This document shows, piece by piece, positions 57,106 to 64,000 of a DNA stretch of 64,000 nt. The DNA is taken from positions 62,001 to 126,000 of the forward strand of contig NZ_CP021912.1 in NCBI RefSeq assembly GCF_003264115.1, written 5' to 3'. The DNA comes from Erythrobacter sp. KY5. Lineage in GTDB: Bacteria > Pseudomonadota > Alphaproteobacteria > Sphingomonadales > Sphingomonadaceae. The notes below the pieces were generated by a model. It had not been told where the DNA came from. It made no database searches and saw only the letters and a list, made by a program, of their open reading frames with translations. Positions within the stretch are counted from its first letter, which is position 1; each line of letters starts with the position of its first letter. A program made the position numbers and the translations under genes.

Positions 57106-57381
57106 CTAAGCGGCGACAATCAGATCCTGATCTTTCAACTGCTTTGCGAGAGACAAGAGATCGGCTTCGATGCGGTCGCGGGGTGCATCGAATTCGGCCT
57201 CTACGCTATCGCACAATTGCGCAAGCTCGCGCGGACCTTCGGCAAGCAGTTCCCAGATGCGACCTCCAACTGGATCAAGCCCGAAATACTGTCCGCTCGA
57301 TAGGTCGAGAAGAACCAATTCCCCGCCGACTTCGCGTGCAACCACGTCGGCAGAAACAGCAAAACGGTCGCTGAGTTGCAT
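57106..57381 (-). CDS. lasB1: PqqD-like RiPP recognition element (lasso B1)
   Basis: The 91-residue protein reads SADVVAREVGGELVLLDLSS, GQYFGLDPVGGRIWELLAEG, then a helical end. This is the PqqD winged-helix fold used as a RiPP recognition element. In lasso systems the B1 protein binds the precursor leader and hands it to the separate B2 peptidase. The ATG at 57381 (MQLSDRFAVSADVV) matches relatives in length. It lies 44 bp after the kinase gene on the same strand. Confidence 0.88.
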   Translation of the reverse strand: MQLSDRFAVSADVVAREVGGELVLLDLSSGQYFGLDPVGGRIWELLAEGPRELAQLCDSVEAEFDAPRDRIEADLLSLAKQLKDQDLIVAA

Positions 57382-57425
57382 AAGCAATTCCAGTATCCCC
57401 CAAAGCATGAGCGCGAAGGCTCCAG

Positions 57426-58304
57426 CTACCTCTTCGTCAGGTTGTCCAGCACCGCTTTCCTGACACGCGGCAATTCCGAGTAGTCGCGCGTAAAGTCAAG
57501 CGTGTAGCAGGGGATGTCCTGAGACAGGTCAGCAAGCCGGCTGAAATGCGCGCGCAGGTTCGGTTTGTCTTCAACATCGAGGATGAAGGCGTTGGGCAAA
57601 AGCGCCGCGAGTGCTTCCTGCAAGCTGAACTGTCGAATGGAGAGATCAGCGCGCAAATCGGTACCAAGCACATAAATCTGTCGCAGCGGATGGGCGGCAT
57701 CGGCAAAGGGCAAGCCTGCACCGGCGTCGACGTCCTGCTTGGTGTCGTCATTGTCGAACTGCGTATCGCTGCCCAAAAGGTGCCGCGCGCTATCGGCAAA
57801 CAGCCGCAGCTTTGATCGCTTGGGCTGCAGCCAGTAACGGCCGTTTTCGTTCACCAGATCGATGACGTCTTCGGTCAGGAAAGGGTGTCCGGCCTGAGCG
57901 AACGAGCCTGCCAGCGTCGTTTTCCCGCTGCGAGAAAGGCCGAGAAAGGCGATCGCGCCGTCCTGAGCGCCCGATTGGTCTTCTGCGCGGGCAAAAACAG
58001 CGCTGCCGTGAAGGAACAGCCCGCCTGAATGATTGCCGAGAATTGGCTGAATCGCATTGTGGTACAGGTTGATCGTCGTCTTCGCTTCACATTGCGGTGC
58101 GGGCCACCCGGTCACGCGAAATCCGCTATCGACGCTTGGGCCTTGCTCAATCAGAAAATCGGCCTGCGAGGGGAAACGGATCAAATAGCCGCGCTCATCG
58201 CGATAGAACTCAGCCTGACAATGTCCGGTAGGAGACACCCAACGATCATATGGGTCTACAGGCAGTTCAACCTGCTCACGCGGACTTGCTGGCTCCCATT
58301 CCAT
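57426..58304 (-). CDS. HPr-kinase-like lasso-peptide tailoring kinase
   Basis: The 292-residue product has a poorly conserved N-terminal half, then an HprK-like kinase core: H99 in LFLHGSAVF, P-loop GLSRSGKTT (122-130) and acidic residues in FLTEDVIDLV (D146, D149). Kinases of this type occur in paeninodin-like lasso clusters, where they phosphorylate a C-terminal serine. The precursor here ends in Phe, so the target must differ or the enzyme has another role. Gene order and strand put it downstream of the precursor, after a terminator. Confidence 0.8.
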   Translation of the reverse strand: MEWEPASPREQVELPVDPYDRWVSPTGHCQAEFYRDERGYLIRFPSQADFLIEQGPSVDSGFRVTGWPAPQCEAKTTINLYHNAIQPILGNHSGGLFLHGSAVFARAEDQSGAQDGAIAFLGLSRSGKTTLAGSFAQAGHPFLTEDVIDLVNENGRYWLQPKRSKLRLFADSARHLLGSDTQFDNDDTKQDVDAGAGLPFADAAHPLRQIYVLGTDLRADLSIRQFSLQEALAALLPNAFILDVEDKPNLRAHFSRLADLSQDIPCYTLDFTRDYSELPRVRKAVLDNLTKR

Positions 58305-58645
58305 TGCAATTAGCCTTTAGACACAAGTTCCACCCGTCGCCAACATCTGTGAGATTGTGTCGGTGTGGTGATTCGATTCGCAAATGACCGGAATCGCAGA
58401 CGCCTGCTCGTTCGTACCCGTGTTTGGCGGCTTGCCATGATTGGCGCGCGCAACGTGCCGTTAGAAGAACCAACTTACGCTGGTAAAGCCTGCATGTGCC
58501 CGATTACGAACCGTGAAACGGGGCAGTCTAGATGCGATGGAGATGACCTTCCCTGAAGCAATCTCAAAGCCTCGCGATCGCTCGACAGTCATCGGACAAA
58601 AGGAACCCGATCCACTTGAGAAATCACAGTTTTCCGGGCTTCAGG
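58305..58645. other. Non-coding gap between the lasso kinase and the precursor terminator
   Basis: I see no conserved coding sequence in these 341 bp. A plus-strand 49-codon frame (58543-58692) has no ribosome-binding site match to a lasso leader and crosses the terminator. The gap probably carries the promoter for the kinase and B1 genes, but I could not identify it. Confidence 0.5.
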
Positions 58646-58677
58646 CAAAACAAAAGGCACCCCGGATCGGAGCGCCT
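58646..58677 (-). terminator. Rho-independent terminator of the lasso precursor gene
   Basis: On the minus strand AGGCGCTCCG pairs with CGGGGTGCCT around ATC (10-bp stem with two G-U pairs). It is followed by TTTGTTTT. It lies about 50 bp after the precursor stop. Confidence 0.85.
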
Positions 58678-58697
58678 GATGTTACGCAATAAGCATC

Positions 58698-58713
58698 TCC
58701 GCCGATCGGCGGA
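58698..58713. repeat. Perfect 16-bp palindrome after the lasso precursor
   Basis: TCCGCCGATCGGCGGA is fully palindromic and lies 13 bp after the precursor stop, upstream of the terminator hairpin. It may protect the short precursor mRNA from 3' decay or bind a dimeric regulator. Confidence 0.6.
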
Positions 58714-58726
58714 ACGCCCGAATTGC

Positions 58727-58855
58727 TTAGAAGCGGGTGTTGGTTACCGCACCGTCGCGGAAGCTCGTACCGCTGCCGCCGGTGAGGTTACGTACCGAGC
58801 CGAAAACAGTCAGCTTCGGAGCCTCATACTTCACTTTTTCAGTCACTTTGGTCAT
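58727..58855 (-). CDS. lasA: Lasso-peptide precursor
   Basis: The 42-residue product has a leader with Y10-x2-P13-x-L15-x3-G19-x5-T25 (KYEAPKLTVFGSVRNLT), the pattern bound by lasso B1 proteins. Cleavage after G26, which leaves Thr25 at the conserved -2 position, gives a 16-residue core GSGTSFRDGAVTNTRF. Its only acidic residue, Asp34 (core position 8), can form the ring with Gly27. Cleavage before G26 would give a 9-residue ring instead. AGGACAGG lies eight bases upstream of the ATG. It follows the cyclase gene by 56 bp and is followed by a palindrome and terminator. Confidence 0.93.
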   Translation of the reverse strand: MTKVTEKVKYEAPKLTVFGSVRNLTGGSGTSFRDGAVTNTRF

Positions 58856-58911
58856 TGCAAAATCCTGTCCTGTTGCACCGCAGAGGCAGGGTTAATCCCC
58901 CTTACGTAAAA

Positions 58912-60780
58912 TTACTGATACAAAAATGCTGCGGATGCGTAAAGGCCCCAAATCTCCCAAGCCCAATAATCTCCCTCCGGCGCACTGAAATCGACGTTCA
59001 GAATCGTCTCGAGCCCTCCGAGATCACACATTTCAGAGAGTTGCTCAGCGGCGTTGGCGCGCACGTATTGCGCGAACTGCTGGTCAATTCCGGTGTTAGT
59101 GAAGTTAGCCTTATTAGTCCGCCACACCACCTCGTCGGGAAGGATCCCAGCCATGGCCTTGCGGTGAATGACCTTGGTTAGCGCCCCTCTCAATTTGATG
59201 TCGATCGGAGTGCGCAGCGAAAACTCGATGAAGGCTCGGCTCATCATGGGGTGACGCGATTCGACGCCGATCAAAGACCGCTGGCGACGCATCAGCTGGT
59301 GCGACAGATCGCTAAATGGCGAAGTCGCGGTATTATGCTTCGTCCAATCGACAGCGTTGTGGGGCAACTCGGCCTCATATCGCTCCTCGGCATCGGCCAA
59401 GGCCTCGCGCAGCTCAGGCGAAAGCCAGTTCATCGCGGAGTCTTTTGCTCTACGCGATGCGCGCAAGCGGCGCCTTATTCGGTCCCTCAACCATCGAGGC
59501 GCCAATTCCGCACTTGTGAAACGCATTGATCGCTTTAGGGCGCGCTCCCAACCAAACGCGTCGGCGTCGCGGCGCAAAGCTTGCCAGTACTTTACCCAAT
59601 CACCTCTGGCGGCATATTCGGAATAATAGAGCTCGTTGCCCTGCAACCACTCATCCCCGCCGCCGCCATTGATGAGAACGCGCGCGCCATCTGCGACAGC
59701 ACGTTCTTCAAGCCCCCACATCATCGCGCCGTTGGATGGCGTCGGTATGTCCATGTGCCGAGCACCATCGGCGGTGTACCACTCGATATCGGGATCGAAC
59801 AAAGGCACTTCGACGAGTTCGCGCCCCACATGTGCGGCGACGGCCCTCGCATAAGGCAGTTCAAATGCATTGCCGCCTTCTTCAGCAGCAAGCGAATAGG
59901 CAGCGATGCCGGGCGCGAGGGTTTGGCCCGAAGTTTCAAGTCGATGAGCGATCGCGAACAGAGCAGATGAATCGAGCCCTCCGCTAACGGCAACGCCCAC
60001 CTCGCGATTCGACCGCAAGACGCGACGAACGCAATCGAACAGCATCTCGCGATAATGTTCCACGTAATCTTCGTCGCGCTTGTAACGGATCGTCACCTCG
60101 GTTGGCGGCGTCCAGTACCTCTGCGCCGTGATATTTGATCCATCGAAACGCAATGTATGAGCCCGTACGATCCGCTTGATCTCAGCCCACGGTGTCGCAT
60201 CGCGCAGATACCAGCGATTGGCCATGATCTGCGCGAGATAAAGGCGGTCCGGTGTCATTGCCGGCAACCCGAGCAATTCGCCAAGCGCGGCGAGCGTTGC
60301 AAAATCGGAAGCCACGATAAGTCGCCCTGCTTCGCAACGGTAGTAAAGCGGAACTGTCCCCATATGGTCGCGGGCCGCAAACAGATGCCCTCGACCCAAG
60401 TCTGCGACGATCATCGCAAACTCGCCGTGCATCCTGTTCGCGCACTCATCACCCCATGCCTCGTATGCGCGCAGGGCGATCTCGACCTCCGATCGACCCG
60501 AGAATTTTACTCCTCTCGCTTCGAGGTCCAAGATCAATTCGTCCGGGTTAAGCAGATAGCCATCGAAAACAGCAGAGAGCTTGCCGCTGTCGCAAACAAA
60601 TGGCTGGGCCTGCGTCGCTGATTCACCGGTCGTGTGCCTGGTCGCGGACGCTAATGCTATGCGTCCGCCTCGCCACGCACCGCTCTCGTCATGCGGAATG
60701 CGCGACAGCGAGCGGCCGAGCACAGCAAGCTGATCGGCCTGCACGTCCTCGTCTGAAAAGATCCCACCGATCGCCGACAC
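58912..60780 (-). CDS. lasC: Lasso-peptide cyclase (asparagine synthase-like)
   Basis: The 622-residue product has a glutaminase-like N-terminal domain that starts MSAIGGIF, without the catalytic Cys2 of true AsnB, as usual in lasso cyclases. The synthase domain has the ATP PP-loop AVSGGLDSSALF (about 264-275) and later INGGGGDEWLQGNE. It should adenylate Asp34 and close the macrolactam with the core N terminus. The start is GTG at 60780. The divergent leader-peptidase gene begins about 110 bp away. Confidence 0.93.
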   Translation of the reverse strand: MSAIGGIFSDEDVQADQLAVLGRSLSRIPHDESGAWRGGRIALASATRHTTGESATQAQPFVCDSGKLSAVFDGYLLNPDELILDLEARGVKFSGRSEVEIALRAYEAWGDECANRMHGEFAMIVADLGRGHLFAARDHMGTVPLYYRCEAGRLIVASDFATLAALGELLGLPAMTPDRLYLAQIMANRWYLRDATPWAEIKRIVRAHTLRFDGSNITAQRYWTPPTEVTIRYKRDEDYVEHYREMLFDCVRRVLRSNREVGVAVSGGLDSSALFAIAHRLETSGQTLAPGIAAYSLAAEEGGNAFELPYARAVAAHVGRELVEVPLFDPDIEWYTADGARHMDIPTPSNGAMMWGLEERAVADGARVLINGGGGDEWLQGNELYYSEYAARGDWVKYWQALRRDADAFGWERALKRSMRFTSAELAPRWLRDRIRRRLRASRRAKDSAMNWLSPELREALADAEERYEAELPHNAVDWTKHNTATSPFSDLSHQLMRRQRSLIGVESRHPMMSRAFIEFSLRTPIDIKLRGALTKVIHRKAMAGILPDEVVWRTNKANFTNTGIDQQFAQYVRANAAEQLSEMCDLGGLETILNVDFSAPEGDYWAWEIWGLYASAAFLYQ

Positions 60781-60836
60781 AGCCTTGCGCTCTCACCTCT
60801 TATCGCCCTGGATACCGCAGCGCTTTTGCCGCAGTG

Positions 60837-60865
60837 CTTGGCAGGGCCAGCAAGCCTGTGCCAAG
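60837..60865. promoter_or_regulatory. Inverted repeat between lasC and lasB2
   Basis: CTTGGCA (60837-60843) and TGCCAAG (60859-60865) are perfect 7-bp arms separated by 15 bp in the divergent lasC/lasB2 intergenic region. It may be a regulator site controlling both transcripts. No regulator gene is found next to the cluster. Confidence 0.35.
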
Positions 60866-60888
60866 AGGAGCGCGGACATAGGCACTTC

Positions 60889-61389
60889 ATGGAAACCGCG
60901 CAATCATCACCGGTCCCGGCCAAGGGGCAAAAGCCATCTTTGACCGATATCGTCTGGCTCGCGAGCTATTCGGCACGCGGACTGAGCGAATTGGTGCGAG
61001 CGCGGCTCATTTTCCAGAAGCTCAAGGCGAGTGACATTCCGGTGAGAAACCACGTGGTGGGCAAGGTCGGAAGCCAAATCGCCGATCAAAGCCGCGAGGA
61101 GCATTCCGCAACGCTCGCTCGAATCCGGTACGTGATCCCGCGCCTGTCCGACCGCCTGCCTTGGCGCAGCGACTGCCTGATCCAGGCAATTGCAGCTCAG
61201 AACTGGTTGGCAGCGTTAGGCGCTCAAAGCGAAATCCAGATAGGCGTCGAGAAACCAGAGGACGGTCAATTCGGCGCTCACGCATGGCTTGTTTCAGGCG
61301 GCGAAATCGTGACCGGGGGGGATATCGCGCAATACGATGTTATCCTGTCCGAGTCGCGCCTCAGCAGCGACTCGGGAACCAAAAGCTGA
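60889..61389 (+). CDS. lasB2: Lasso leader peptidase B2 (transglutaminase-like)
   Basis: The 166-residue product has a helical N-terminal part and the transglutaminase-like protease core: C96 in LPWRSDCLIQAIAAQNWL, H131 in FGAHAWLVSGG and D145 in TGGDIAQYD. These form the Cys-His-Asp triad that cuts the leader from the core. It is on the opposite strand to the precursor, B1 and cyclase genes. The ATG at 60889 is used; a TTG 63 bp upstream would add a non-conserved extension. Confidence 0.9.
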   Translation: METAQSSPVPAKGQKPSLTDIVWLASYSARGLSELVRARLIFQKLKASDIPVRNHVVGKVGSQIADQSREEHSATLARIRYVIPRLSDRLPWRSDCLIQAIAAQNWLAALGAQSEIQIGVEKPEDGQFGAHAWLVSGGEIVTGGDIAQYDVILSESRLSSDSGTKS

Positions 61390-61549
61390 TTATTAGTGTT
61401 GACCGATTAACCATGCCACTTGACCCGCAAGCCGGTTTCCTACCTTTGAGAAGGGCACATTTACCCTTTTTTCCTAGAAGGTGTTGTCAATCGTGCTGCA
61501 CTGCACTAGTGGTAAATACGTAATGGATTCCCAAGGGGGGTTAACTTCG

Positions 61550-61825
61550 ATGAAAAAGACGATTTCTCGCGTGATGGTATCGGCTGCTGCTGCTGGCTTG
61601 GTGTTCGCACCGATCGCTGCTCAGGCTAACACCCGCGCTGCTGACAACGCTCCGGTCTATTCGGCTGAGCCTGCTTCCCAGCCGGGCCTCGCTCGCGAAG
61701 CTGAAGGCGAAAACGCACGCGGCGGAACCAGCGTTGTTCTCCTGCTTCTCGCTGCTGCTGCTGCGGTTGCGGGCATTGTTGCGGTTGTCGACAATGACGA
61801 CGACGGTCAGTCGCCCGGCACCTGA
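61550..61825 (+). CDS. Small exported membrane protein with an acidic tail
   Basis: The 91-residue product has a signal peptide (ISRVMVSAAAAGLVFAPIAA, then QANT), a charged Ala/Glu-rich middle and a C-terminal helix (SVVLLLLAAAAAVAGIVAVV) ended by DNDDDGQSPGT. After cleavage it would sit in the inner membrane with a short acidic tail. I recognise no family. The ATG at 61550 follows AAGGGGGG. Its GC-rich, Ala-coding codons (repeated GCTGCTGCT) differ in style from its neighbours. Confidence 0.65.
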   Translation: MKKTISRVMVSAAAAGLVFAPIAAQANTRAADNAPVYSAEPASQPGLAREAEGENARGGTSVVLLLLAAAAAVAGIVAVVDNDDDGQSPGT

Positions 61826-61840
61826 GCCTTCAGGAGCCTG

Positions 61841-61901
61841 ACCAACTCTTGTTGGTTTTGACTAAGAATGAGCGCGCGGAGTTTTCCGGGCGCTTTTTCT
61901 T
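61841..61901 (+). terminator. Two successive terminator hairpins
   Basis: ACCAAC/GTTGGT with a TTTT tail (61841-61859) is followed by AGCGC..CGGA/TCCG..GCGCT with CTTTTTC (61871-61898). They close the small-protein gene before the ligase gene. Confidence 0.75.
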
Positions 61902-61964
61902 TGTCTGGATTGCGTGCAAGCATTCGTGCGGCATTTGCCAGTGATCGGGCGGGACCCATTGACG

Positions 61965-63323
61965 ATGACGAATCAAACAATCGCTGAGCGAAAGCTCTTC
62001 TGGGCGGGCCTCGCGATCCTTGTCGCGGCATTTGCGTTCGGCGGCGGCGGATCGAAATACGGCTCGGCGAACTTGATTGTTCAGCTGGTCGCGCTGGTGG
62101 CGCTGTCGTTTCATCGCGCTGCGTTCTTCGAATTCTGGAGGTCGGCGCCGCTCGCGCTCAAAGCGCTTATCGGACTGACATTCCTCCTGCCGATCCTTCA
62201 CATCGTGCCGCTGCCACCGTCAGTGTGGAATGCCTTCCCGGGTCGCCTGCTGATGGTGCAGGCGCTCGAACTGGTGGATGCGAACGATTGGGCAACGCTA
62301 AGCGTTGATCCGATCCGCACTCTTCTGGCCCTGAGCGCAGTTATCGCGCCGCTTGCTCTCCTCACGATTGGATGGAGTGCCCCCCGAGACAGGCTCATCA
62401 CCCTTGGCTGGTGCGCAGTCGCAATTGGGCTCGTCAACTTTGGGCTCGGCATTCCTCAGGTTCTTTCGAACAGCGACGTCGGTGTCTTGTATCCGGAAAA
62501 TCCGATGCCGGGCGTGCTGTTCGGCACCTTTGCGAACCGAAACTCTACCGGCGTTTTTCTCGTCGGTGCGCTTGCTCTGGCCGCGTTGCTGCCTATGCCA
62601 GCGCGGTTCCAGCAGCTCGGCGTGTGGGCGCGTCCGGCGATTTGCCTTCTTCTCCTGCTCGCCATTCTTCTGACACGTTCGCGCACCGCCATCGTTCTGG
62701 CAGCGATCCCGATGGGCCTTGTGGCGATGAGATTCCTGTTCGCGAGGCTCGGATCGACCGCCTCGGTCAGGGCAGGCTGGTTGGCAATCGTGCCGGTGGT
62801 GCTCGTTATTGGTGCTCTCGGCACGCTTGCGATCACGTCTCCCGGACGCGTTGCAGAAGTGGTCGACAGATTCGAAGGGTCGGGAACCGATGCGCGCGCT
62901 TTTATCTGGGAAGACGCCGCATACTCCGCAGAAAGGTACTTTCCGGTCGGCTCTGGCATGGGCACCTTCGACGACGTTTTCCAGATCGACGAATCGCTCG
63001 AAAACATGACCCTGCGACGGGCGGGCCGGGCGCATAACGACTATCTCGAAATCGCAATCGAGGCCGGCTTGCCTGGCCTGATCCTCACCGCCGCCTGGCT
63101 TGGCCTCCTTGCGTGGCTGGCATGGCGGGCACGCAAGGCGCACGATCGATGGATCGCCTGGAGTGGAGGCGCATTTCTGCTTGCAGCAGCGCTTCAGTCG
63201 ATAACCGACTATCCATTGCGCAACCAATCGCTCCTCGTATTCGGCGCGTTTGCGCTGGTGCTTTTGGTCCGGTTCGGGACCGATGAAGCGGAACGATCAG
63301 GCAGGACGGAGAAGCGGCCATGA
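61965..63323 (+). CDS. O-antigen ligase/polymerase-family membrane protein
   Basis: The 452-residue product has about twelve membrane helices and a Wzy_C/ligase periplasmic loop with the typical ALFIW-like element (DARAFIWEDAAYSAERYFPV, then GSGMGTFDDVFQ). This is a second protein of this class, besides the one at 41636-43012. It may be the true polymerase or a ligase for another glycan. The ATG at 61965 (MTNQTIAERKLFWAG) is preferred over a TTG 51 bp upstream. The next gene overlaps its stop (ATGA). Confidence 0.82.
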   Translation: MTNQTIAERKLFWAGLAILVAAFAFGGGGSKYGSANLIVQLVALVALSFHRAAFFEFWRSAPLALKALIGLTFLLPILHIVPLPPSVWNAFPGRLLMVQALELVDANDWATLSVDPIRTLLALSAVIAPLALLTIGWSAPRDRLITLGWCAVAIGLVNFGLGIPQVLSNSDVGVLYPENPMPGVLFGTFANRNSTGVFLVGALALAALLPMPARFQQLGVWARPAICLLLLLAILLTRSRTAIVLAAIPMGLVAMRFLFARLGSTASVRAGWLAIVPVVLVIGALGTLAITSPGRVAEVVDRFEGSGTDARAFIWEDAAYSAERYFPVGSGMGTFDDVFQIDESLENMTLRRAGRAHNDYLEIAIEAGLPGLILTAAWLGLLAWLAWRARKAHDRWIAWSGGAFLLAAALQSITDYPLRNQSLLVFGAFALVLLVRFGTDEAERSGRTEKRP

Positions 63324-64000
63324 TCGCAGGGACCATCTGGCGCATCGCACTGCTCGCTGTCGCAATGCTTGCAATTGGCCTTCAGCTCGACCGGCAAACC
63401 CGGCGTACTCCCGAACTGTCGCCAAGTGTGCCCGAACTGATGAGATCTTCGGCACAAACAGGCGTAGCTGCTTTCGCGGTTGCGGGTGACGATCCAGAAT
63501 ATGGGCTTCAGGAAGCGGAGAGGCTGATCAGACGTCGCCCCCTGCCAGCCGAGCACCTGCGGATCCTGGCTCAGGCCCAGTTTGATGCAGGACTGCTAAG
63601 CGAAAGCACTCTCACCATCCAATATGCCGCGCAACGTGGTTGGCGCGAACCGTTGGCTCAGGAAACCATGCTTCGACTTGCCCTTCAGGCTGGAGACGAA
63701 GCTGAGGCAGCGCGACGATTTGTTGCCCTGTTCGTGCGCCGCGACACCGCGGACGGCTTGCTGCAAGAGCTCGGCTCTCAGGTGCTCGCAGAACCCGGCG
63801 GCGTAGGCCGCCAGACTTTCGTCAGCATTCTGAGCGGTGCAGAACGCTGGCACAGCCAGTTTTTCACGCGGGGTGTAAGAGTGCTTTCATCCGAAGCCTT
63901 CTCCGAGATTTTGATCGATGCGATGGAAGGCGGCACGGAGTTCGAGTGTTCGGACCTGCGCTCGGCGGTTGAACGCCTCGCACCGCGAGACGTCGCCGCA
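63320..64000 (+). CDS. Membrane-anchored helical-repeat protein (partial, runs off right edge)
   Basis: The frame opens at an ATG overlapping the ligase stop (ATGA) and stays open for 227 codons to the window edge. It starts with one membrane helix (IWRIALLAVAMLAIGLQL). A long helical part then resembles TPR-like repeats (LPAEHLRILAQAQFDAGLL, LAQETMLRLALQAGDEAEAA, RRFVALFVRRDTADGLL). Such proteins accompany Wzy-like ligases in EPS loci, possibly as assembly scaffolds. No family is assigned. Confidence 0.7.
   Translation, partial: MIAGTIWRIALLAVAMLAIGLQLDRQTRRTPELSPSVPELMRSSAQTGVAAFAVAGDDPEYGLQEAERLIRRRPLPAEHLRILAQAQFDAGLLSESTLTIQYAAQRGWREPLAQETMLRLALQAGDEAEAARRFVALFVRRDTADGLLQELGSQVLAEPGGVGRQTFVSILSGAERWHSQFFTRGVRVLSSEAFSEILIDAMEGGTEFECSDLRSAVERLAPRDVAA

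Noticed and set aside
58543-58692. 49-codon plus-strand frame near the lasso precursor, considered as a second precursor
   Set aside because: It has no lasso leader pattern, reads through the precursor terminator on the other strand and lacks a convincing ribosome-binding site.

Overview
The window looks like chromosomal DNA of an alphaproteobacterium, most likely of the order Sphingomonadales (Erythrobacteraceae-like). It is moderately GC-rich. It carries alphaproteobacterial families (a UPF0262 protein, a CC_3452-type secreted protein, a DUF4197 protein, an ExoD protein, a GTA-type spike base protein). It has compact operons with many 4-nt ATGA overlaps. This placement is inferred from family content and style, without a database search.

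Bases 1-1362: the left edge holds the inward-facing tnsA-like gene of a Tn7-like transposon. About 100 bp of probable element end separates it from the 3' half of comM (yifB), whose 5' part is missing. This is the arrangement expected when a Tn7-like element sits inside comM with its right end facing us. Bases 1412-21000 are mostly housekeeping or conserved genes: a Popeye-type cAMP-binding membrane protein, an orphan HsdR-N-like nuclease, recQ, an HxlR regulator, an HAD hydrolase, rpmJ, galE, an M14 carboxypeptidase, cdd, dnaB, a phospholipase D-like protein, rpoZ, a ParA-like ATPase and ftsH. Bases 21084-26226 form a TetR-controlled tripartite efflux operon with two tandem copies of TGAACG-N4-CGTTCA in its control region. 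Bases 26223-29928 are a HupE/UreJ - parvulin - DUF3604 operon, followed by exoD, a MaoC hydratase and a CaiB-type racemase.

Bases 32337-54136 are an exopolysaccharide/capsule locus: PssD/PssE-like glycosyltransferase halves, wecC and wecB (UDP-ManNAcA supply), wza, wzc, two GT2 transferases, a Wzy-type polymerase, a Wzx-type flippase, and tailoring enzymes (sulfotransferase, 2OG-Fe oxygenase, methyltransferase-like protein, F420-hydrogenase-beta-like protein, pyruvyltransferase, hexapeptide acetyltransferase, SGNH hydrolase). Inside it, between polymerase and flippase, lies a translationally coupled pair resembling the head-spike base and spike fibre of gene transfer agents.

Bases 54271-61389 are a lasso-peptide cluster: nucleotidyltransferase, ABC exporter, PqqD-like RRE (B1), HPr-kinase-like tailoring kinase, a 42-residue precursor gene (58727-58855), asparagine-synthase-like cyclase (C) and a transglutaminase-like leader peptidase (B2). 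The precursor has the Y-x2-P-x-L-x3-G-x5-T leader pattern and a core ending in Phe. Its only acidic core residue, Asp34, would close the ring. This is the strongest candidate for an undescribed system here. The window ends with a small secreted protein, an O-antigen ligase/polymerase-family membrane protein and a partial gene coupled to it.
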